Shown here in pieces: positions 55,690 through 64,000 of a DNA stretch of 64,000 nucleotides; positions within the stretch are counted from its first letter, which is position 1, and each line of letters opens with the position of its first letter. The stretch is from Erodium maritimum. Lineage: Eukaryota > Streptophyta > Magnoliopsida > Geraniales > Geraniaceae. A program made the translations under genes and the position numbers. Under the pieces are notes generated by a model that was not told where the DNA came from, made no database searches, and saw only the letters and a program-made list of their open reading frames with translations. The stretch is taken from NCBI GenBank assembly GCA_963921825.1, contig OY997588.1, forward strand, positions 10,058,001 through 10,122,000. The letters are read 5' to 3'.

Positions 55690-56447
55690 TTTTCTCAAAT
55701 AAAATTATGTTTTTGTTGCTAATGGGAGATGATAAGATTGATCAATATTATTCAAACTTTAATGTCGGGAGTACTTGGATGAGAAAAATTTGGATAAAAC
55801 TAATTATAAATTGTCCATGAAAATATATATCAAATTGTTTGTAAATATTAAGTGCTAATTTTAATTCTAATAATATTTTTATTTTCATACGCTACAATGA
55901 TTTTGTTTATCCATTACCCAAATTATTATAAGCGTCTATTACAATCACATACTAATATTGGCAAATGAGAACGGTATGCGTTAGTAGGGGTGGTTTTGGG
56001 CGGGTGATTGGTCTGTATAGATAGATTTTCATTTGTTTGCACGGACGTGGATTGCTGTAGTTTGGATTCGAAATCATCCATAAAACAAAATATTTTGCGG
56101 ATTATGGATGGATCGGATCTGATCCGTTTCAAGTACAATTACCTAAAAATCCACTCAAAACATGAAATACTAAATTCGAGGCTAGGGTTTTGTTTATAAT
56201 TTTCTAAGAGAAAATACATGAGAGGAAAATAATGGGCTTGTTATGAGACTAAAGCTGGCTCATAAATTAATTATTATTCTTATAAAAAAAGTCATTATTC
56301 TTCTAGAATCATTCCTTTAAACTTCTTAATGGATGTATTTAGACATATTTATATATATATATATATATAGTTAGGCTACACTCTAAAACACAATCCCTAT
56401 CCAACGTGGTCTCTTCTCTACTTGTGTTCTGAGAGGCCATTGGAAAC
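55690..56447. other. Upstream region of the TRF2/HOY1-like gene
   Basis: Contains a (TA)n tract at 56348-56369 and the presumed promoter and 5' leader of the gene starting at 56448. 55985-56170 (GGGGTGGTTTTGGGCGGG onwards) resembles a dispersed repeat end. Confidence 0.4.
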
Positions 56448-57946
56448 ATGCTCAGCCAAGGTCAAGGTTCAGGATCATCCAATGATGGGATGGGCGGTGA
56501 TCATGATGACTATTCTTTTGAAAACGAGAACAACTCGGAGGATCGGATCAACAAACTCGTTAACCGTCTAGTTCTCGACAAAATCAGAGAAAGCTCTTTT
56601 GATATGGACGAGGTTGGTTCGGCTCCACCCTCTGCGTTTCTTCTTCTTTAATATATATAAGGTTTTGTCTTTTTTTTCCTTTCCAAATCGCAGGAAGTTG
56701 CAGGGAAGATCATTAGATTGGTCCCTATCGGTTTGAGACTGCCCAAGACACCCGAGCTTGTCAACTCCGCCGACATGGCCGTGAAGTCCAGCCGGAGCAG
56801 CCCCGTGGCTCAAAGGACTGACAGCGATAAAGAGAAGCTCAAAGCTTCCAACTTTCCTGCGTCTTTTCTGGAAATCGGTGATTGGAAGGTGCCATTTCAG
56901 CCCCTCCACTTATCGTTTCAGTCCACACACCACACTTACATGTTTGATTGGACTTGATTGATAGGTTGTACCTAAGAACGAAGGTCATTTGGTGGCCAAG
57001 TGTTACTTTGCCAAGCAAAAACTGGTGTGGGAGATCCTTGACACTGAGCAAAAGTTGAAGAGGAAGATTGAGATTCAATGGTCTGATATCTCAGCCCTCA
57101 AAGCCACTTTTAACGAAGACAAACCATCAATGCTAGAGGTCGAGGCAACATTTCCATACCCATTTCACTTTTCTAGTTGTTATCAGCTAAAAGCTCAAGC
57201 TAATGATTACAGAATCGTTCATAACGTGCAGGTAGAACGACCACCTACATTCTTCCTGGAGCAAGATCCGCAGCCACGTAAGCATACTATTTGGAACACA
57301 ACAACAGATTTCACACAAGGCCAAGCCCTTACTCACAGGTACAAACTAATCACATGTCACATAGCATAACAACACATGATTTAATCTTGTATGGATGATG
57401 ATTTTCAGGAGGCATTGTCTTATATTTCCAAAAGGGACACTTGAGAAGCCCTACTTGAAGTTGCTTCAAGCTGATGGGCGGTTGTACCAGTTGAGCCAAC
57501 GGCCATTCCCATCCTCACCCTATCCTCTCTTCATCAGAGACCCTTACACCGGCTCCATCCTTCCTCCCCGTATGCCTATGCCTATGCCTTTGCCTTTGCT
57601 TCCTTCTCAACCGCTTTACCAGCAACACAATGACATGGAGAATTGGTACCAATCAAGTTATATCAACAATGTCTTAAACGAACTTACTAGCATGCAACAA
57701 CAACAGCAACAACGTATGATCAATCATCAAGTGTTTTCGAATCAAGAGTATGGGTTGGGCAACCAGATGGTGGGAATGGGATCTCATAACAACATCTATA
57801 GCAACCTTGAAGCTCAAATGTATCAGAATAGCCGCATTGAGAGGGTGAACTCGTTGGAAAGTTTGATGAGCCAGAGTGTGGAGGGAGCTAATGTTGCAAC
57901 TAGTAGTAATAATGCAACACACGGATCATTTTGGCGCCCAATATGA
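56448..57946 (+). CDS. TRF2/HOY1 PH-like domain protein
   Basis: Five exons: 56448-56612, 56694-56888, 56965-57138, 57232-57338, 57409-57946 (392 residues). All introns are GT-AG. Exon 1 is an acidic, Ser/Asn-rich tail with INKLVNRLVLDKI. Exons 2-4 form the plant-specific PH-like domain: KIIRLVPIGLRLPKTPELV, ASFLEIGDWK, NEGHLVAKCYFAKQKLVWEI, KIEIQWSDISALKATF, PQPRKHTIWNTTTDFT, RHCLIFPKGTLEKPY. Exon 5 ends in a Pro/Met and Gln-rich low-complexity tail. The family is widespread in plants; its name refers to similarity to telomere-binding TRF2/HOY1-type PH folds, but molecular function is not established to my knowledge. The intron 57139-57231 is 93 nt with no in-frame stop, so its retention would insert 31 residues without breaking the frame. 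Confidence 0.88.
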
Positions 57947-58154
57947 AGAGAGTTCGATGAGCCAGAATGTTGAAAATAGTGGTATTAGATTTCTTTTATG
58001 TTTTGTTTTCTTCTTCGTGTAGAGATTTATGTTAATAAAGAGTTTAGGATCATTGGATTCACATCTCACATAGAATTCTAATCAAGTTGGGACTAACAGA
58101 CCAGAAACCCACAGCATTGCATTATCAGAACTTCAAATATATAATATATATTTT

Positions 58155-58930
58155 TTAGAATAAACGAGTGGATATTATAAATAATAAATGTTCATAACCA
58201 AAAGAACAATAAATTATAAAACACCTAAATGACAAAAATGAAAATGAGTTTCCAACAATGGAAGATCTCGACAGAAAAGTAAAGAGCTTAAGGCACCGAA
58301 CCGCCTCACTGAAATGTCTGTAAGGAGATACTACGGTAGCGTCTGATAACACCGATACAACGAGTCCAAACTGGAAGTTAGGGTAGAACATACCCATTGT
58401 CGGAGAAAAACTATGGTGGACTGAATACTCCCCCAGGTTGTTAGTGTGTGTCGTCCTCCCTGGACTGACAATGGTAGGGCTCCAAAACGCGGGATTATTG
58501 ACCTCCGAACAGGTAGGGAAGTACCTTGTCAGTTCTTGGTGGAACCTCTGTCACCTTACATCCAGAGGGGTGGTGAAACCGGCCAAACCCCCTCTGGACC
58601 ACCTCGGCTTCATTCGGCGAGACGAGGGTGCTTAAAGCCCCCGCCGTTGTGTGATGCTCCTTCCGAGTGAGTGCAATATTCTGATTCCGCTAACCCTTCC
58701 TCCATCTCCAGGCGCTTTCTCCCAACAGAAATTGATGTAGTAGACGGTCTCCTTGGAAGAATATGTGGTGCTTGTTCTCCATCACCGCCCCTCTCGAGGC
58801 CGGCGATACCTTTGCAGGAGACCGTGTTGAATCACGAGACCACAAGAAGGGAGAGATCGACAAAGAGATACCCACCATTCCTGTATCCGGACCCTCGCCG
58901 TTCAACGTGTCGTGACTATCAGAGTTAGAA
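58155..58930 (-). mobile_element. KHP-family retroposon, copy 3
   Basis: Minus-strand sequence shares the 3' half of copies 1 and 2: an ORF end reading GGGFKHPRLAE (near 58610-58640), then GGTCAATAATCCCGCG, AGGGAGGACGACACAC, GGGGGAGTATTCAGTCCACC, and a short A-rich end near 58160. The 5' limit is approximate and no target duplication was found. Confidence 0.75.
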
Positions 58931-59281
58931 AGACTTCCAGTTGCAATGTTCGGTTAAACCCTAACTATCAGAGATAATATCTTTAAGAGAGAATGAGTTT
59001 TTTTTAATACACTTTTTTTTAAGAAAAAAGATCAGCACACCAAAGTTGTAAATAAGTTTTATTTTTATACATAATATTCTTCTGCTATCCACTTAAACAG
59101 CAAGTGTGGCATGAGAATAGTAAAATGCAGCAATCTCAGCCAGTGACAACCATGGACACTTGCTAAAAGGTTATTTACTAGAATCTTGTGGGGTATGGAT
59201 GGAGGGTCACAAATATGCCTGGCCACTCGATCCACAAAATACTTTATCAACACAGCACAGCTTGTGGATTGCAAAAAAACT
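58931..59281. other. Intergenic DNA
   Basis: No gene seen. AT-rich flank of the tRNA-Arg-derived sequence. Confidence 0.4.
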
Positions 59282-59342
59282 GACCACAGTGGGAGTCGAA
59301 CCCACGACCTTCTGATCCGAAGTCCCACTGCGCTATGCGGTC
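59282..59342 (-). pseudogene. tRNA-Arg(UCG) pseudogene with D-arm deletion
   Basis: Identical to the tRNA gene at 36264-36336 except for loss of 12 nt (ATTAGCGTGTCT), which removes the 3' side of the D arm and the start of the anticodon stem. Acceptor, anticodon loop and T arm (B box) are unchanged, and a T7 run follows within a few bases. The product cannot form a normal cloverleaf. Confidence 0.93.
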
Positions 59343-59764
59343 TTCTAATGTAACTGCATGAAAATACTTTCAAGCTGTAAGAAACAGATATGCTTCATAG
59401 ATACTTATTTATCAAGACTGAAGAGGGTGTAAAATAGCACAACGTATAGTCTAGCCGGTGATGATCATCAATGTAGCATAGTTTCCAAAGTTGCAGACAT
59501 GGATTTACTCATCCTAGCACTGCCACAAATCAATCGGTCATTCAAGAGTTCATGTCCAATTAAGTTCATGTTTCCTCTTTTGCTACTCAAAGATATTGAC
59601 CTTTAATTATTTCATATCAAAGTCCATCAGGTGAAGGAGGGCAGTGGTTTTAGGTGCATAAATTGTCAAGCAAGTTCAAGTTGGACCGGAGTAGTAAATC
59701 TCTACATGAAGAAGAAAGCAAAATATTGAAAAGTAAATTGTCTACTTTTACGGTGCTGTAATTA
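59343..59764. other. Intergenic DNA between tRNA loci
   Basis: No gene or repeat structure recognised. Confidence 0.4.
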
Positions 59765-59812
59765 TGCTTAAACGCCACCGTTTGGACAAGTAAATAAAAT
59801 ATTGAAAAACGA

Positions 59813-59884
59813 CGCCGTTGCCGGGGATCGAACGCGGGTCACCCGCGTGACAGGCGGGAATACTTACCACTATACTACAACGAC
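59813..59884 (-). tRNA. tRNA-Asp (anticodon GUC), copy 1
   Basis: 72 nt: acceptor GTCGTTG/CAACGGC, D arm TAGTATAGTGGTAAGTA, anticodon loop CTGTCAC, T arm CCGCG-TTCGATC-CCCGG. Pair 52-62 is C-C, a mismatch. The D loop also has A where the second copy has G. A T5 run follows the 3' end. Possibly weak or a pseudogene. Confidence 0.9.
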
Positions 59885-60005
59885 TTGATGCTAGGTGAGC
59901 CTTCAAAATAATGAAATTTACATCCACTGGCATGCACAGTGCGCGGATATGTACATCTGCTTAAACGCCACCGTTTAACTTAATAAATAAAATATTTAAA
60001 AACAA

Positions 60006-60077
60006 CGCCGTTGCCGTGGATCGAACCCGGGTCACCCGCGTGACAGGCGGGAATACTCACCACTATACTACAACGAC
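60006..60077 (-). tRNA. tRNA-Asp (anticodon GUC), copy 2
   Basis: 72 nt with the same acceptor and anticodon arms and the usual GGTGAGTA D loop. The T arm is CCGGG-TTCGATC-CACGG, so pair 52-62 is G-A, again a mismatch but through a different change. A T5 run follows. Closer to the standard plant tRNA-Asp than copy 1. Confidence 0.92.
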
Positions 60078-60214
60078 TCGGTGATGTGTGGCTCAGAAGT
60101 GAAATATTTTGTTCAATAAAGTAAATGAAACAGACGGCGTCGTTTTGCTGGTCTGACGACTGACGATGCTTTGCAGATTGAGGCGAATAGAGCAAACCCG
60201 GCATAGATACCGAA

Positions 60215-62291
60215 ATGACCCTCCTGAGTCATGCTTTGGCCTTTCCGATTCCGCCCAGTCCCATCCTCTTCTTCCCACGCAAAGCCAAGCCCTTTCTCAG
60301 GCTCTTCTCCGCCGCTACCATGGCAGAGGCGGACCAGGCTATTTCCGGAAATGCCCCAGGATCCCTCCAGAATTACCCTGTGCCACTGTCTCCTCCCCTG
60401 CCCTCAATTTCCAAGGACATAGAACTCGCCAGAGCCATGTCCGCTTCCTCGAGATCGAGCCTGTTTTCACTCCACAGAACTGATGTTGTTTACGAGGACG
60501 ACTGGCTTATTGCCATTAATAAGCCTCAGGGGGTCTACTGCGAGACCGTGCTAGCCTCGGTTCCCAAGCTTCTCGGCGACTCCACCGAATCGGGCCAAGG
60601 TATTTGGAATTCTTTTGTGCCCTTTTCGATTGTTTTTCGGGTGGGAATGGGTTCTCTTTTTGTGGGTGATTGGTGATTCTTCAGAACTCGGAGGTTTGGC
60701 TTTGACTCGTTGAGTTGATGTTTTGTTTATCAGTGGAAGTTTTATACAGTATGAATCTTACCATGTAATTGACTGTTTACATGCCTGGGGCTTTTTGCAT
60801 CCAACATCAGAAACCTTATAATGGTTGTGCTGATTTTTGGTGAGGGGATATAGAAGAGATGAGTGCAGAATAACATTAGGTGCTGAAACTAGAGGATTAT
60901 TGTTCTTGAGCATTTTTTTTTTCAATAGAGGAAATTATCTATAATTTTGCTTAGTTGAGACAGGTGATATGCCTTCAAAATTTGATCTTGGTGATCTAGA
61001 AATGAGTTCTTTAAATAACAAGGTTTATGGCTTTCTAGTGTTTAGAGTCGAGGTGTCCTAGCAGAGCGTGTTAGACACAAAGAGAGGACTGAGCACTCTC
61101 TTTGAAAGATGTTAGGCTCACGGTGTTCTATTAGATGATATTTTTGCCAAGACATATCAACCAAATTTAGGGTTGGGGTGGAAGAGGTTTTACCCATATT
61201 TTATTGTTCAACCCGTCATCTTTTATAGACTTAAAAAGTGCCTAGCCTATATGGCATGATTATCTGGGCAATTCATATGGGCGAACGACCTTATTTTGTA
61301 CAAGGACACTATTAGTTATCATTTGGATGTCCAGTTTCTCTGAGTTACAGGCTGCTCTAGGATCATATCATGATGTTGTGTACTATTTTCTAATATGTTG
61401 ATTCTTGTTTTCTTTTCTTCTGACATTCTACAATATGTAGTAGTACATATTGTATAAGATTGATTATTGAATTTGCTTATGCTTGAACACTCTAAATTTT
61501 CTACTTGAGTAATTGGAAAAATTGTGAACAACTCTTTTTTTATTGACTTGAGTGGTATATTTTCTTATTGTCAAACTGAGATAAAATAGATTCCATCCTG
61601 AAGGAAATAATTGAGATTTTATATATCAGGGTCCAAAATCAGCTGTCCAGAACTTCATCTGGCTAATCGGCTTGATCGTGATACTACCGGTGTAATGGTT
61701 GTTACCAAATCACACAAAGTTGCAGCAAAGCTCGTGAAGGCTTTTACAGATCACAAGGTCAGAAAGACATATATAGCTCACTGTGTAGGCTCAGCTCCAA
61801 ACTGGGAGAAAATTACCCTTAAATCTGGTCACGGTCGATCAAAGTTTGGCGCATGGCGTGTCTATGCTGCTTCAGATGTAGGTCGAACACTTCCTGGTGG
61901 ATCTGCAGTTAGGGACATGGAAACTTCGTTTGAAGTACTATCAGTAAATGGACAAAGGAGGTCCAAAGAGCTGTCTGTGAAAGATGAGGAGAAAACAATA
62001 GTAGTTGAAGAAAAGGCTATAATTGATGGTGATGCAAGGAAAGATGAGATTTTAGTGAGGGCATCTCCTCGGAGCGGGAGGACACATCAAATACGATTGC
62101 ATTGCCAATATCTAGGAATTTCTATCAAAGGGGATGTAAAGTATGAAGGTGTCTATGAGTGGAAAGATAAAGTTTATGACGGCCATGAGCTTCATGCAGA
62201 GAGCTTGTCTTTTGAGCACCCTATTACTGGTTCTCCGGTCAGGTTTCAAGCTCCTCTACCTTTGTGGGCAAGCAATGCATTGCCACCATGA
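60215..62291 (+). CDS. RluA-type RNA pseudouridine synthase (PUS1-like)
   Basis: Two exons, 60215-60599 and 61630-62291, joined in frame to 348 residues. Enzymes of this family isomerise uridine to pseudouridine in RNA. Visible motifs: VVYEDDWLIAINKPQGVYCE (N-terminal RluA motif), LHLANRLDRDTTGVMVVTKS with the catalytic Asp in RLDRDT, KTYIAHCVG, and PRSGRTHQIRLHCQYLG near the C-terminus. The closest plant relative I recall is 'RNA pseudouridine synthase 1'. The first 40 residues (Pro/Phe-rich, with Arg/Lys and Ser) look like an organelle-targeting peptide; an internal Met at 60320 gives a shorter form without it. A 1.03 kb intron separates the exons. The target RNA is unknown. Confidence 0.93.
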
Positions 62292-63839
62292 TTGAATTAA
62301 ATGGGCCTTGTTCATCTTCAGAGTTCAGAAGTCCCATGAAAAATATGCAGTGTGGTATGGTACTGTTATTCTTTTGCTAATTTTTCCAAGGAGGCAGCTT
62401 AGCAAGTTAATGATGGATTGAATCATCATCATTAACCTTTCTTCTGATTCATAGAATGGTGAATGTTTTTTTCTTGCTGTGCTTGATATATTCTCCTATA
62501 ATGTAAGGTTGAGCCCTAAAATACTGTTAGTGCAAATTGGTCGCCAAAGAGCCAGAGGTTCAAGGTACATTTCTCCAGTTATCTTAACAACCCTTTACCA
62601 CCTTGATATCAGCTGCTCTGAACTGAGATATGAAAAAGAGTGCAGTTGAGAAGATTACTCTGGAGAAGAAGATGAAACCCTTTATGTAAGAACTTAGAAA
62701 ACCAGTTTGATAATGTGCTAGTATAGTTGTACGGGTAGTTTTTTTGTGCATCAATTAGCTAATTAGTCAGCCATATGATCTAAGGATGTGCATGTATTCA
62801 CTCTTTTTTTAATGTTTTCTGGAGAATAGTTTTGCCATTGAGATTCAACTATTTGTTTTTTATTATGAGCAGATTATTTACATGGAACTGATGTGAGAAA
62901 TGGTCATATTGTTAACAGTTACACTCTGTAAACAAATCTTAGCGTGTAAAAGAAGAAACACCCTGTATATATCTGAATATATATTCAGCCATGCAATTGT
63001 CTTATTTTTTGGGGAGAAATAATGGTAATTGGTCAAGACTATGGTTGCTCAAGGTTTGAAACTTGACTGTGTGCATTGATTCTTTGACCTGCTTCCCTGA
63101 TATTCCCTTGTATTGTTTCAAACTAAATTTGTATATTTGGTTATTTGCTGCTGGTTTTGGGTAAGAAAGGATGGTTCATTACTCCACCAGAAATGACAAA
63201 TGATGAGTCATTGAATGTTTTAGCCCAAAATTTGAAATGGTTGGTTCTAAAGTTGATTGCTTTATTATAAGTTTTGGAGGTCATTGTTTTAGTAAGTGAC
63301 AAGTAGCCTTTATGCTGTTCTGAACAAGATTGTATAGACCGACCAGTGATTCATAATATCTGGGGTTAAATCTAATGTTTGGTCTTGTTCATGACTGGAG
63401 GGCTTTTATCCTAAATCATATAAATGAAGTGGGAGTTGTTAAGTAGATATTGGGTGCAATTTTCTGTATGTTTATCCTTGGCATAGTAGTGCTGTTTTAG
63501 ACACACAAGCTGCCGACCAAGACTAAGACCCTAAGTGTGTTCAAATCAGACAAGCAACTTTAAAAAACACATAGAGCCATTGGTTTGTATATATATATGG
63601 TTTGGAATTCACAACAACCCATATCTATAAATCAAACCAAGTAGCCTTTGCTCCAAAGTTTAAGTATCTTCCTCCCATCTGCCAATCAAATTACTAACCA
63701 GCTTTGCTCGTTTGAATGGCCATGGCCATGCACCCTCCTATCTGAATCACACCTTTTGGATAATGTACTTATTAGGCTCATAGATCTTTTCTCTGTTTTA
63801 CTCACATAAAAATCCCACGAAGCTGATAAAAAGATTTGA
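62292..63839. other. 3' flank of the pseudouridine synthase gene
   Basis: Presumed 3' UTR then AT-rich intergenic DNA. No ORF, RNA gene or bounded repeat recognised. Confidence 0.4.
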
Positions 63840-64000
63840 TCAAGAACTTGATAGAGCTTTGAGTTGTTGAGTGAGACCCTTACACAAGCTTTGATACCTG
63901 CTTCTGCTTTGACTGGTATTGGGCAATGGTTCTTGGTCTCGAGTGAAGGTGTCAGATGATTTTGGTGCCAACAATGGCATCACCGCAAAGCTAATAGAGG
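63840..64000 (-). CDS. Possible last exon of a minus-strand gene (partial)
   Basis: The minus strand is open from the window edge to a TGA at 63840-63842: 52 residues, with SFAVMPLLAPKSSD, DQEPLPNTSQSRSRY and a LTQQLKALSSS end. Composition looks protein-like, but the piece is too short to assign and no splice site is visible in the window. Confidence 0.3.
   Translation of the reverse strand, partial: SISFAVMPLLAPKSSDTFTRDQEPLPNTSQSRSRYQSLCKGLTQQLKALSSS

Larger units (their letters stand above)
59765..60150. repeat. Tandem duplication (about 193 bp unit) carrying tRNA-Asp
   Basis: TGCTTAAACGCCACCGTTT occurs at 59765-59783 and 59958-59976, each followed by an AAATAAAATATT stretch and a tRNA-Asp gene at the same distance. 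The right limit of the second unit is approximate. Confidence 0.85.

Overview
The window is nuclear DNA from a flowering plant, most likely a woody eudicot. The evidence is AT-rich introns with GT–AG borders, a chloroplast-targeted SOQ1 gene, a PLS/DYW pentatricopeptide gene, a CYP96-type P450, plant tRNA genes and a dense load of plant transposable elements. Species cannot be named from sequence alone. SOQ1, a PUS1-like gene and a CYP96 in one window recalls Arabidopsis chromosome 1, but this is memory and was not checked.

Left block (1–19 kb), mostly genes. SOQ1 runs on the minus strand from 11490 to beyond the left edge. I could splice 20 exons (HAD phosphatase, membrane segment, thioredoxin-like domain, start of the NHL propeller) in a continuous frame. 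A single-exon PPR-DYW gene (11962–13950, minus) follows. A decayed Harbinger ORF1 element lies at 14959–16900, then an intact intronless CYP96-like P450 (17457–18974, plus).

Middle block (19.4–41 kb), two gene islands in transposons. A complete PIF/Harbinger element with intact transposase (19416–21554) abuts a second Harbinger relic. That relic is split by an 8.3 kb Ty3/gypsy chromovirus (21960–30273) with an exact 5-bp target duplication. Next come a LINE relic holding a GC-rich MITE, and two paralogous two-exon genes of unknown function (32533–35172 and 36429–37406, both minus) with tRNA-Arg(UCG) between them. A CACTA MITE sits in the intron of the second paralogue. Further Harbinger, MULE-type and short-retroposon insertions follow.

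Nested block (41–55 kb). A LINE relic is interrupted by a 2.56 kb solo LTR and by a hAT element. The hAT is itself interrupted by two retroposons and a MULE-type MITE, each with its own target duplication. A family of non-autonomous retroposons with a shared 3' half and a small ORF ending in a KHP motif occurs three times (47714, 49733, and 58930 on minus). A gypsy element lacking most of pol is at 52420–54846.

Right block (55–64 kb). A Harbinger MITE, a five-exon TRF2/HOY1 PH-like gene (56448–57946, plus), a deleted tRNA-Arg copy, two tandem tRNA-Asp(GUC) genes, and a two-exon RluA-type pseudouridine synthase gene (60215–62291, plus). A possible last exon of another minus-strand gene touches the right edge. 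The host genes do not form one pathway; SOQ1 acts in chloroplast photoprotection, PPR-DYW and pseudouridine synthases act on RNA, and CYP96 enzymes oxidise wax alkanes.
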